DNA from: Pseudomonas fluorescens
GTDB lineage: Bacteria; Pseudomonadota; Gammaproteobacteria; Pseudomonadales; Pseudomonadaceae
DNA length: 64,000 nt
Direction: 5' to 3'
NCBI RefSeq assembly: GCF_902497775.2
Contig: NZ_OZ024668.1
Location: forward strand, 457,826-521,825
The position numbers were made by a program, and so were the translations under genes. Of the stretch, positions 35,617 through 45,900 are shown piece after piece. How positions within the stretch are numbered: the stretch's first letter is position 1; the number at the start of each line of letters is the position of its first letter. The notes below the pieces were generated by a model. It was not told the origin of the DNA. It did not search any database and saw nothing but the letters and a program-made list of their open reading frames with translations.

Positions 35617-35638
35617 CGGCCCCTTTGGGGGCCGTTTT
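35617..35638 (+). terminator. Terminator after fxsA
   Basis: CGGCCCC at 35617-35623 pairs with GGGGCCG at 35628-35634 and is followed by four T. It separates fxsA from the groESL promoter. Confidence 0.75.
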
Positions 35639-35680
35639 GCTTTGCACGGAGCTGATCGCTAAAAAATTTCACAGCCAAGC

Positions 35681-35708
35681 CTTGTAATTGCTCTTGGCGA
35701 CCTCATGT
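35681..35708 (+). promoter_or_regulatory. Sigma32 (RpoH) heat-shock promoter of groESL
   Basis: CTTGTAA (35681-35687) and CCTCATGT (35701-35708) are separated by 13 bp and differ from the sigma32 consensus (CTTGAAA, 11-15 bp, CCCCATNT) at one position in each box. It lies 145 bp before groES. The gap 35709-35852 holds the leader and nothing else that I can support. Confidence 0.8.
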
Positions 35709-35852
35709 ATGGGTCACCGCAAGGTTTCTGGTGATTTGCACCAGACATTACATGTGTGGTCCGCCCCGCGGGCTACGAGCGGCTACGCCGCAAGCATCAA
35801 CCCGCCGGTGTCGATACCGGCCGATGAAAACCACAATTAGGAGAGATCGACA

Positions 35853-36146
35853 ATGAAGCTTCGTCCTCTGCATGACCGCGTCGTTATCCGTCGCAGCGAA
35901 GAAGAATCGAAAACCGCTGGCGGTATCGTTCTGCCAGGTTCGGCCGCTGAAAAACCTAACCGTGGCGAAATCGTCGCTGTAGGTACCGGTCGCATCCTGG
36001 ACAACGGTGAAGTGCGTGCGCTGGCCGTGAAAGTGGGTGACAAGGTGGTTTTCGGCCCTTACTCGGGCAGCAACACTGTGAAAGTTGACGGCGAAGACCT
36101 GCTGGTGATGGCTGAGAACGAGATTCTCGCTGTCATCGAAGGCTGA
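35853..36146 (+). CDS. groES: Co-chaperonin GroES
   Basis: GroES is the lid heptamer of the GroEL folding chamber. The 97-residue product is full length, with [30 protein letters not shown] containing the mobile loop that contacts GroEL. TAGGAGAG precedes the ATG. It is the first gene of the heat-shock operon. Confidence 0.98.
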   Translation: MKLRPLHDRVVIRRSEEESKTAGGIVLPGSAAEKPNRGEIVAVGTGRILDNGEVRALAVKVGDKVVFGPYSGSNTVKVDGEDLLVMAENEILAVIEG

Positions 36147-36187
36147 TTCCGCTGGTTTCCCGTTACTCCAAAGTATTCAAGGATTAA

Positions 36188-37846
<1,659 letters not shown>

Positions 37847-37866
37847 GCCAGCCTTACCCGTTCGAT

Positions 37867-37898
37867 AAAAAGCCCCGCCTTGTGCGGGGCTTTTTTTT
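37867..37898 (+). terminator. groESL rho-independent terminator
   Basis: AGCCCCGC (37871-37878) pairs with GCGGGGCT (37884-37891), preceded by A and followed by a run of T to 37898. The palindromic element begins at the very next base. Confidence 0.95.
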
Positions 37899-38117
37899 GG
37901 TTCTTCACGGGTTGCCGGGGGCTATGATCCTTGGGTTGGGATGTTGAGGTTTCTAGCTTATCCATTCACTGTGGCGCTGCTGCCGGCCCCTTCCGCCCTT
38001 ACGGCGGGTCCCTTTGTCTTGGCAAAGGGACCCGCCGTAAGGGCGGAAGGGGCCAGCAGCAGCGCCACATCGAATGGATAAGCTCGCGCCCCCCAACCCA
38101 GGATTCCGTGAAGAACC
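37899..38117. repeat. Palindromic element, copy 1 (short form)
   Basis: A 219-bp non-coding element fills the groEL/PAP2 gap. It has 12-bp perfect terminal inverted repeats (GGTTCTTCACGG at 37899-37910, complement at 38106-38117). Inside lies a very long hairpin: 46-bp arms 37971-38016 and 38023-38068 with a single mismatch, of which 32 bp next to the 6-base loop are perfect. The pairing extends imperfectly to 37955-38084. The ends match a second copy at 54875-55417. It abuts the T tract of the groEL terminator, and the right flank (TTTTTTAT, 38118-38125) repeats the left flank (eight T) at seven of eight bases. No protein is encoded. Confidence 0.85.
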
Positions 38118-38143
38118 TTTTTTATGCCTGCTTTTTACACCTT

Positions 38144-38234
38144 GCAGGAGCGGGCTTGCCCCGCGATCGCAGTCTAGGCCCTACCCGATGAGTTGGCTGT
38201 TCCAGCCTTATCGCGGGGCAAGCCCGCTCCTACC
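38144..38234. repeat. Two REP elements in inverted orientation, 44 bp apart
   Basis: REP copies at 38144-38166 and 38211-38234 face each other across 44 bp. The second lies inside the 3' end of the PAP2 gene and is translated as part of its C-terminus. Confidence 0.88.
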
Positions 38235-38953
38235 GGAACCCGTGCCTTCTGCTGCAGCTCAACCGGCCGGCGATACAGCACCCAGTAATAACACCCAAGG
38301 CTGATCAGCCAGCAAAACACTGCGGTCCACACGTTGTGCGAGAAGAAGTGCGCGCCCTGCAGCATGCGCCCCACTGAAAACAGCGTGCCCAGGCCAACGG
38401 CGAACACCAGCGCCGCCCGTGCCAGGCGTGGACGCCGATCACGCAGGACAAAGAACAGGGCAAACAGGGTAAAACCGGTCGCGGCATGACCGCCCGGCCA
38501 GCAGCGCCCGGGCTTGTCGGTGGCCGGACGCGGGCTGAGCAGTTCGCTGTAGGTCTCTTTGCCGCCAAACTCGGTCAGGCTCCACGGGCACTGCACCGCA
38601 GTCACCGCCTTGATCGGCGTGACAAAGCTGGTAGACAGGCTCATGGCCAGAACCAGACAGCCCAGTTCCCGGCGCCAACTGAACAGCCGCGACCAGAAGA
38701 AACTCGCCGCAAAGGCTGCCACGGCCACCAGGCCCAGAACGATCACGGCCTGTTTCGCCCGGTCATGCAGGATATCTTCGAGAAAGTAGCTGTGCCGGCC
38801 AATGAACTGCCCGGCCACCGGGTCGAACGCCAGCTTGGCCAGGTCCATGTCCAGTGAGGTCAGCTCCAACAGGATCAGTATGACTGCGGTGACGGCAGGG
38901 ATACCCAGGGCGATCCAGAAATTCAGCGGGCGGGAATAGGCAGGTTGTGACAT
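38174..38953 (-). CDS. PAP2-family membrane phosphatase
   Basis: A 259-residue inner-membrane protein with about six membrane segments and a PAP2 catalytic core facing the periplasm. It probably acts on lipid phosphates such as those of lipid A, undecaprenyl-PP or phosphatidylglycerol-P. Visible motifs are KAVTAVQCPWSL, WPGGHAATGF and GRMLQGAHFFSHNVW, corresponding to the three PAP2 motifs of the CPW subfamily. The last motif has Asn where I would expect Asp. Residues of about 237-249 (VPVGAGLPRDKAG) are a translated REP repeat, so the natural C-terminus may have been extended. Divergent from colR, with a ColR-like box upstream. Confidence 0.82.
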   Translation of the reverse strand: MSQPAYSRPLNFWIALGIPAVTAVILILLELTSLDMDLAKLAFDPVAGQFIGRHSYFLEDILHDRAKQAVIVLGLVAVAAFAASFFWSRLFSWRRELGCLVLAMSLSTSFVTPIKAVTAVQCPWSLTEFGGKETYSELLSPRPATDKPGRCWPGGHAATGFTLFALFFVLRDRRPRLARAALVFAVGLGTLFSVGRMLQGAHFFSHNVWTAVFCWLISLGCYYWVLYRRPVELQQKARVPVGAGLPRDKAGTANSSGRA

Positions 38954-39031
38954 GGCAAGTCCAGGCGGGTGGAAGGGGCAGTCCGACCGGCAATTCTCGG
39001 GCAGCCGCCATCACCTGTCCGTGAAGGCTCG

Positions 39032-39047
39032 GTGAAAAAAACGTTAA
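39032..39047 (-). promoter_or_regulatory. Candidate ColR box upstream of the PAP2 gene
   Basis: Read on the - strand, TTAACGTTTTTTTCAC fits the pattern YTAAC-N4-TTTTCAC shared with the site at 41169-41184. It lies 79 bp before the PAP2 start. The published ColR consensus, as I recall it, ends in TTTTCAC preceded by a TT-A-C element, so regulation by the neighbouring ColR is likely but unverified. Confidence 0.5.
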
Positions 39048-39142
39048 CCTGCAATAAAGTCGCGCCGACCTAGCCGGGCGCCGCTGATGGCCTTAAGCTG
39101 CGCCTGCCATGCAGGCAAAAGCGTCGGACGGGAGACACCCCA

Positions 39143-39826
39143 ATGCGAATTCTACTGGTTGAAGACAACCGCGATATCCTTGCCAATCTGGCCGACTACC
39201 TGGGGCTGAAGGGCTACACGGTAGACTGTGCCCAGGATGGTCTGTCCGGCCTGCACCTGGCCGCCACCGAGCACTATGACCTGATCGTGCTCGACATCAT
39301 GTTGCCAGGTATCGACGGTTACACCCTGTGCAAGCGTCTGCGTGAAGATGCCCGGCGTGATACCCCGGTGATCATGCTCACCGCCCGCGACCAGCTCGAT
39401 GACCGTCTGCAGGGCTTCCGTTCCGGCGCCGACGATTACCTGCTCAAACCGTTCGCGCTGTCGGAGCTGGCCGCGCGCATCGAGGCGGTGTTGCGCCGCG
39501 CCCAGGGCGGTGGCCGGCGCACCTTGCAGGTCAGCGACCTGGTCTACGACCTCGACACCCTGGAAGTGACCCGCGAAGGCAAGCTGCTCAAGCTCAACCC
39601 GGTCGGCCTCAAGCTGCTGGCAGTGCTGATGCAGAAGAGCCCCCATGTACTGCGCCGCGAAGTGCTCGAAGAGGCCCTGTGGGGTGATGATTGTCCGGAC
39701 AGCGACAGCCTGCGCAGCCATGTTCACCAACTGCGCCAGGTGATCGACAAGCCATTTGAAAAGGCCCTGCTGCATACCGTTCACGGCGTCGGCTATCGTC
39801 TGGCCGAGGGTCGTGATGGAGTTTAG
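39143..39826 (+). CDS. colR: Response regulator ColR
   Basis: ColR is an OmpR-family regulator of envelope homeostasis; with ColS it controls LPS- and membrane-related genes in response to zinc, iron and membrane stress. The 227-residue product has a receiver domain with Asp51 in VLDIMLPG as phosphoacceptor, Thr in LTARD and Lys in LLKPF. A winged-helix domain follows at about 130-225 ending GVGYRL. Assignment to ColR rests on the partner kinase (H35/E38/E96/E126/E129 pattern) and the neighbouring target-like genes. Confidence 0.9.
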   Translation: MRILLVEDNRDILANLADYLGLKGYTVDCAQDGLSGLHLAATEHYDLIVLDIMLPGIDGYTLCKRLREDARRDTPVIMLTARDQLDDRLQGFRSGADDYLLKPFALSELAARIEAVLRRAQGGGRRTLQVSDLVYDLDTLEVTREGKLLKLNPVGLKLLAVLMQKSPHVLRREVLEEALWGDDCPDSDSLRSHVHQLRQVIDKPFEKALLHTVHGVGYRLAEGRDGV

Positions 39827-41114
39827 ACAGAGCCTTGCCCAGCGCATCATCATCGCCTTTGCCCTGATGAGCGCGTTGGTGGCCGGGGCCTTCGCCTTCG
39901 GTATTGTCGCGACCGTCCACCTGGTTGAAGAACGGTTGATTTCCGCGGTGTTGGGCGGCGACCTGCAACGTTTGCTGCGCATGGACAGCGTCGGCGACTG
40001 GAGCCACCGGCCGCGACCGGATCAACTGTTCTATTTCAGCGGCGGGCGCGACGACTTCGAGCTGCCCAAGGACCTGCGTCACCTCGACCGCGGTTTTCAT
40101 GAGGTGTTTCGTGAAGACCTGTCCTATCACGCGATGGTCGAGATCGTCGACGGCCGCCGCTACGTGCTGCTGCAGGACCAGAGCGACTTCGAAGAGCGCG
40201 AGCGGGTGCTGTTCGCGGTGGTGGTGGTCGGTTTCGTCCTGAGCCTGGCGCTGGCGGTGTTCCTGGGTTGGGTGCTGGCCCGCCGGGTAATGGCGCCGGT
40301 GATTCGCCTGGCGCGCCAGGTACGACACCGTGACCAGTTGCTGGGTCTGGCACCCCCGTTGGCACCTGACTACGCCGCAGACGAAGTCGGCCAGCTGGCG
40401 GTGGCGTTCGACGACACCCTGGGGCGTCTGCGTGATGCCCTGACCCGTGAACGGCTGTTTACCAGCGACGTCAGCCATGAGTTGCGCACCCCACTGATGG
40501 TGCTGGCAAGCTCCTGTGAGCTGCTGCTGGTCAATCCCAATATCGACACCCGGGCGCGTTCCCAGGTCGAGCGTATTGCCCGGGCAACCGAAGAGATGCA
40601 GGAGCTGGTGAAGACCTTCCTGATGCTCGCCCGCGCCCAGCGCGACGAAGGCGCAGTGGCGTCGCAGGCGAGCATGAAGGAAGTTGCGGATGATCTGATA
40701 GGCGTCTGGCGCGACACCATCGAGCAGAAAGGCCTGACCTTGCTGTACGACGCCAAGGCGGCCCCCTCGAGCCTGTACAACGCCACTTTCCTCCAGGCGG
40801 TGATGGGCAACCTGCTGCGCAACGCCGCGCACTACACCGATCAGGGCTTTATCCGCCTGACCCTGGAGCCGGCCGGCTTTCTGGTTGAAGACAGTGGTGT
40901 AGGGATCCCCGAAGAGCAGCGCGAAGCCATGTTCCGGCCGTTCGTGCGCGGCGATGAGAAGCGCGGCGAGGGCTTGGGCCTTGGCTTGTCACTGGTGCAG
41001 AGGATTTGCGATGACCAGGGCTGGACGGTCGGCCTGACCGCCATGGTGCCGCATGGCTGCCGCTTTCACGTAGACCTGAGCCTGGGGCCGCAAAGGTCCT
41101 CGGAACCTGAGTAG
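39816..41114 (+). CDS. colS: Sensor histidine kinase ColS
   Basis: ColS is the membrane kinase partner of ColR. The 432-residue protein has membrane segments near 11-33 and 132-155 flanking a periplasmic domain of about 100 residues, then HAMP, HisKA with His221 in VSHELRTPL, and an HATPase ending in GEGLGLGLSLVQRI. With the ATG at 39816 the periplasmic residues His35, Glu38, Glu96, His105, Glu126 and Glu129 fall exactly where metal-sensing ExxE residues are described for P. putida ColS. The start overlaps colR by 11 bp. Confidence 0.9.
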   Translation: MEFRQSLAQRIIIAFALMSALVAGAFAFGIVATVHLVEERLISAVLGGDLQRLLRMDSVGDWSHRPRPDQLFYFSGGRDDFELPKDLRHLDRGFHEVFREDLSYHAMVEIVDGRRYVLLQDQSDFEERERVLFAVVVVGFVLSLALAVFLGWVLARRVMAPVIRLARQVRHRDQLLGLAPPLAPDYAADEVGQLAVAFDDTLGRLRDALTRERLFTSDVSHELRTPLMVLASSCELLLVNPNIDTRARSQVERIARATEEMQELVKTFLMLARAQRDEGAVASQASMKEVADDLIGVWRDTIEQKGLTLLYDAKAAPSSLYNATFLQAVMGNLLRNAAHYTDQGFIRLTLEPAGFLVEDSGVGIPEEQREAMFRPFVRGDEKRGEGLGLGLSLVQRICDDQGWTVGLTAMVPHGCRFHVDLSLGPQRSSEPE

Positions 41115-41168
41115 GGCCATTGGCCAGGTGTGAAGGTTTGTAATTAATTGAAACTTTTGTCGTTGAAA

Positions 41169-41184
41169 CTAACAAAATTTTCAC
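41169..41184 (+). promoter_or_regulatory. Candidate ColR box upstream of the methyltransferase operon
   Basis: CTAACAAAATTTTCAC shares YTAAC-N4-TTTTCAC with the site before the PAP2 gene and lies 67 bp before the methyltransferase start. The two sites point toward their respective genes at similar distances. Confidence 0.5.
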
Positions 41185-41250
41185 ACCAGCATGACCTGAC
41201 GCCAACGCTTGGCTGCCTAAGGTGAGCGTATTGGAGTCAGGAGATGCACA

Positions 41251-41931
41251 ATGCGTAGCCCTATCAAACTCGAGTTTTCGCAAAAGTACGACCAGCAGCA
41301 CGCCCAGGAGTACTTCCTCAAGCATCAAGATGGCCTGGCGCGCAGGATGTCCCATCAGCGTGACGAGCAACTGGCCCGTCGCGCCCTGGCGCTGGCTGGC
41401 GAGCCCGGGCTGGTCCTCGACCTGCCGTGCGGCGCCGGGCGTTTCTGGCCATTGCTGGCAGAAAAACCCAACCGGGTGATCATCGGCGCCGACAATTCCG
41501 AAGCCATGCTCGAAACGGCGCGTGCCTCGCAACCGGCCGAAGTGGTGGAACGGGTACGTACTTTGCAGACATCTGCGTTCGCCATCGATTTGCCGGACAA
41601 CTCGGTCGACAGCATTTTCTGCATGCGCTTGCTCCATCACATCGGTGAAGCAGCTCATCGCAAAGCAATACTCTCTGAATTTCAACGAGTTACACGCGAC
41701 AGCGTGATCGTTTCGCTGTGGGTCGACGGCAATTTCAAAGCCTGGCGGCGCAAAAAGCTCGAGCAGCGGCGTTACGCTGAAAGCGGGCAGGGCAGTTACC
41801 AGAATCGTTTTGTGTTACCCGCTGCTACGGTTGAAGAAGAATTCGAAGCCGCCGGTTTCCGCATTCAGGAACGTTTGGACTTCTTGCCGTTCTACGCCAT
41901 GTGGCGAGTCTATCTATTGCGTAAGGGGTAA
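41251..41931 (+). CDS. Class I SAM-dependent methyltransferase
   Basis: A 226-residue methyltransferase. Motif I is VLDLPCGAGRFWPLL near residue 55, motif II is VIIGADNSEAML, and the post-motif is DNSVDSIFCMRLLHHIGEAAHR. The substrate is not evident. It is followed after 7 bp by an LPS-kinase-like gene and preceded by a ColR-like box, so action on an LPS core or other envelope component is a reasonable inference. As I recall, P. putida has the same methyltransferase-kinase pair in the ColR regulon. Confidence 0.85.
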   Translation: MRSPIKLEFSQKYDQQHAQEYFLKHQDGLARRMSHQRDEQLARRALALAGEPGLVLDLPCGAGRFWPLLAEKPNRVIIGADNSEAMLETARASQPAEVVERVRTLQTSAFAIDLPDNSVDSIFCMRLLHHIGEAAHRKAILSEFQRVTRDSVIVSLWVDGNFKAWRRKKLEQRRYAESGQGSYQNRFVLPAATVEEEFEAAGFRIQERLDFLPFYAMWRVYLLRKG

Positions 41932-41938
41932 GCGGGGC

Positions 41939-42649
41939 ATGGGGTTTGAGCGCACAGCAGCAACGACGAACAAGGATCAGTTCGATCATTTCTGGCAGCA
42001 GCAGGGTGAATGGGTCGAGGAGCCCAATCAGCGTCGCGGCGGCGAGAGTGGTGTACAGCGACTGAGCGACGACGCCGGCCATACGTTTTATGCCAAGCGT
42101 CAGATCGGCCATATCTACCGCAGCCTGTTGCACCCGTTCGGGCGCCCTACCGTGCTGCGTGAATACGATGCCCTGAACAGCTTTGAGCAGCTTGGAGTGC
42201 GGGTGCCGCATATCGTCTATTGCGGCGTTGACCGTGATGCCGAACATCAGTGGCGGGCTTTGCTGGTCAGCGAGGCGCTGGAAGGTTTCGAGGACATCGA
42301 CAGCTGGTTCGCCGCCGGCGCCCGTGAGCGCTACCACCCGTCACTGCATGAGCGGGTTCTGCAGGACCTGGCGCAGAACCTGGCGCGGATGCACCGGGGT
42401 CATTGGCAACATGGCTGCCTGTATGGCAAGCATGTGTTCGTCAAGGTTGTCGGCGAGGGTGCCGAGGCCAGGGCCGAGGTGGCATTGCTCGATCTGGAGA
42501 AGTGTCGTCGGCGCATCAGTTGCCAGCGTGCTGCGGCCAATGACCTTAAACAATTGCGCCGCCATTCGTCTTTCACTGACGCAGAGTGGCAAAAACTGCT
42601 CTATTTTTACCAGATGGCGTTTGGCAGCGCTGTCAAAGGTTTAGAGTAA
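41939..42649 (+). CDS. Lipopolysaccharide kinase-like protein (InaA/WaaP fold)
   Basis: A 236-residue protein with the Kdo/WaaP-type kinase fold: FYAKRQIGHIYRSLLHPFGRPTVLREYDALNSFEQLGVRVPHIVYCG (ATP-binding lobe), LAQNLARMHRGHWQHGCLYGKHVFV (catalytic-loop-like, with HGCLYGKHV) and VALLDLEKCRRR (metal-binding Asp in a DLE motif). Phosphorylation of LPS core sugars is the family role. It sits inside a likely ColR-controlled operon. The start is ATG at 41939. Confidence 0.85.
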   Translation: MGFERTAATTNKDQFDHFWQQQGEWVEEPNQRRGGESGVQRLSDDAGHTFYAKRQIGHIYRSLLHPFGRPTVLREYDALNSFEQLGVRVPHIVYCGVDRDAEHQWRALLVSEALEGFEDIDSWFAAGARERYHPSLHERVLQDLAQNLARMHRGHWQHGCLYGKHVFVKVVGEGAEARAEVALLDLEKCRRRISCQRAAANDLKQLRRHSSFTDAEWQKLLYFYQMAFGSAVKGLE

Positions 42650-42876
42650 TGAAACTAGAAATAGCTCGAGGTGTTTTTCTGCTGATCGCGCTGGGGGTGG
42701 CAACCGCCGCCGTAGCCGCGTGGGAAGAGCCGCGCCCGCAGATTTTCAGCAAGGTCGACACGGGTGCGCAATGCCCGCTGCCACGGGTAATGAAACCCCA
42801 GGTCGATGCCAAACCCGACCACGATATATTGTTGTTGCTGTTCGGGCTCAGCCAGGGTGTACGCGCCAGCGGCTGA
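42649..42876 (+). CDS. Small exported hypothetical protein
   Basis: A 75-residue product starting at ATG 42649, which shares a base with the upstream stop (TAATG), so translation is coupled to the LPS-kinase-like gene. It has a signal peptide or membrane anchor (ARGVFLLIALGVATAAVAAW) and a mature part of about 50 residues containing one Cys (GAQCPLPRVM). No family is recognised. Operon position suggests an envelope role; function is unknown. Confidence 0.65.
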   Translation: MKLEIARGVFLLIALGVATAAVAAWEEPRPQIFSKVDTGAQCPLPRVMKPQVDAKPDHDILLLLFGLSQGVRASG

Positions 42877-42897
42877 ATCTGTGAATGCTGAACTGGC

Positions 42898-42925
42898 AAA
42901 GGCCTCGTCATTGACGAGGCCTTTT
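42898..42925. terminator. Bidirectional terminator between the small gene and mexW
   Basis: AAAGGCCTCGTC (42898-42909) pairs with GACGAGGCCTTT (42913-42924) around a 3-base loop. The A and T tracts on either side allow termination in both directions between convergent genes. Confidence 0.88.
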
Positions 42926-42931
42926 GCGTTT

Positions 42932-45900
42932 TTACGCCGTCTGGGCGGCCGCTTGCGGTGCATCAGCCTTGGCCAGCAAGGTGTAGATACACGGCAGCAC
43001 GAACAGGGTGAACAAGGTGCCCACCGACATCCCGGAGGCGATCACCGTGCCGATGTCAAAGCGGCTGACCGCGCCGGCGCCGGTGGCGAGGATCAGCGGC
43101 ACCATGCCGAACACCATCGCCGCCGTGGTCATCAGCACCGGACGCAGACGAATGGCCGCAGCTTCCTCCACCGCTTCGCGGGCGCTCAGGCCTTTTTGCT
43201 GGCGCAACTGGTTGGCGAACTCGACGATCAGGATGCCGTGTTTGCTGATCAGCCCGATCAGGGTCACCAGGCCCACCTGGGTGTAGATGTTCATGCTCGA
43301 AATACCCAGGAACAGCGGGATCAACGCCCCGCAGATCGACAGCGGTACGGTCACCAGGATCACCAGCGGGTCGCGAAAACTCTCGAACTGGGCCGCCAGC
43401 ACCAAAAAGATGATCGCCAGGGCCAGGCCGAAGGTTACCCACAGGGCGCTGCCTTCCTGGACGAACTGACGCGCCGCGCCGCCATAATCAAAACCATAGC
43501 CTTCCGGCGCTTCCTCGCGGGCGATGGTACGCACGGTGTCCAGTGCCTCGCCCATGCTGACCAGCGCAAAGCCCTGGATGATCGTCGAGTTCAGTTGCTG
43601 GAACTGGTTGAGCTGACGCGGGCGGGCGCGGTCGCTGATGCTGATCAGGGTCGATAGCGGCAGCATCTGCCCTTGCTGGTTCTTCACGTAGTAGTTGTTC
43701 AGCCAGTCGGGGTTGTCGCGAAAGGGCCGCTCGACCTGGGCAATGACCTTGTAGCTGCGCCCGTCGATGGTAAACCGGTTGATCTCCGCTTCAGCCAGCA
43801 GCGTTGCCAGGGTGCCACCCAGGGCATCCATGGACACGCCCATCTGCGCCGCCTTGGCCCGGTCTATATCGACCACCACCTCCGGCTTGTCGAAGGCCAG
43901 GTCGATGTCGAGGAAAGCAAACTTGCCCGACGCCTGGGCGCGGGCCTTGACCCGTTCGGCGACCTCCAGCAAGGAGGCGTAGTCATTGGCGGTGTTGATC
44001 ACGAAGGCAAAGGGCAAACCTTCACCGGTGCCGGGCAGCGAGGGCAGGTTGAAGCCGAAGATCTGCAGGCCGCTGATGCCTTCAAGCTTGGCCTGTACCA
44101 GCGGCAGCAACTCCATCTGGGTGCGCTCGCGCTCGTTCCACGGCTTGAGCAGAAAGCCGCCGATACCCGACTGCACGCCGTTGAAACCGTTGATCTGGAA
44201 CGACGAGTAGTACTCGGGGAAGTCCTTGAAGATCTTGAGGAACTCGTCGGTGTAGCTGTTCAGGTAGTCAAGGTTGGTCGGCTGCGGCGCGGTGGCCATC
44301 ATGAAGATGACGCCCTGGTCTTCGTCGGGTGCCAGTTCGTTCTTGGTGAACATCAGGAACACCGGAATCAGGCACAGCACGATCAGCGCAAACACCAGCA
44401 CCACCGGCCGGGTGTTGAGGGTGCCGTGAAGGCTTTTCTGGTAGCGCTGCTTGAGCCGCTCGAACAAAAGGTCCAGGCGGTGGGCCAGGCCCGTGGGGTT
44501 CTGTTCGTGACGCAGGAGCAGGGCGCACATCATCGGCGACAGGGTCAGGGCCACGACTCCGGAGATCACCACAGCGCCGGCCAGGGTCAGGGCGAACTCC
44601 TTGAACAGCGCACCCGTGAGCCCTTCCAGAAAGCCGATAGGGGCGTAGACCGCCGCCAGGGTGATGGTCATCGACACCACCGGCATGGCGATCTCCCGGG
44701 CGCCTTCCAAGGCCGCGTCGCGGGGCGATTTACCTTCTTCGATGTGACGGTGGATGTTTTCCACCACGACAATGGCGTCATCGACCACCAGGCCGATGGC
44801 CAGGACCATGGCCAGCAGGGTGAGCAAATTCAGGGAATAGCCCATCAACTGCATGAAGAACAGTACGCCGATCATCGACAGCGGGATGGTGACCACCGGG
44901 ATCAGCACCGAGCGCAGGGCGCCGAGGAACAGGAAGACCACGACGATGACGATCAGCACCGCTTCGACCAGGGTTTTCACCACTTCGTCGATCGAGGCCT
45001 GGATGAACAGCGTGGCGTCGTAGGCGATCGAGGATTTCAGGTTCGGTGGCAACTGGCTTTCCAGCTCGGGCATGAGCTTGCGCACCTCCTTGATCACTTC
45101 CAGCGGGTTGGCCGCCGGGGTGGCTTTGATGCCGATGTACACCGAGGGCGTGCCGTCGAAGGAGCTGACCGTGTCGTAGTTCTCGGCGCCCATTTCGACC
45201 CGCGCCACATCGCCGAGCAGCACCCGGCTGTCGCCGCTGGTCTTGAGCGGGATGTTGGCGAAGGCTTCGGCGCTCTTCAGTTCGGTAGTGGCGTTGATAC
45301 TGGTGACGATGTACTCGCCCTTGAGTTCGCCGGCCGCCGACAGGAAGTTGTAGCCGCGCACGGCCTGGGTCACGTCGTTGGCGCTCAGGCCGTAGCCTGC
45401 GAGCTTCACCGGGTCGATCCACAGGCGCATGGCGAACAGCTGGTTGCCGAGGATCTCGGCTTCGGCCATGCCCGGCAGGGTCGCGAGCTTGGGCTGGATG
45501 ACCCGCGACAGGTAGTCGGTGATTTGCGGGTTGCTTAGCTCGCTGCTGTAGAAACTCACGTACATCAGCGCCGAAGCGTCGGCGGCTTCCTTGCTCAGCA
45601 CCGGGTCTTCGGCGTCCTGGGGCAGTTTGTTCTTGACCTCGTTGGCCTTGGCCAGCAGCTCGGTGAACAGCCGGTCGCTGTCCGAGCCGATGCGCGCGTA
45701 GATCGAGATCACCGAAAAGTTCTGCCGGCTTACCGAGGTCATGTAGTCGATGCCTTCGGCGCTGGCCAGGCTCTGCTGCAGCGGTTGGGTGATGTAACCC
45801 TGGATGGTCTCGGCATTGGCCCCGGGGTAGGCGGTGGTCACCGTGATCAGGGCGTTTTCCATCTGCGGATACTGACGGATCGGCAGCTTGCTCCAGGCCT

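Noticed and set aside
43673..45538. A + strand open frame of about 620 codons opposite mexW
   Set aside because: The antisense translation is low complexity (His, Gln, Asp rich) and the - strand RND protein is conserved along its full length.
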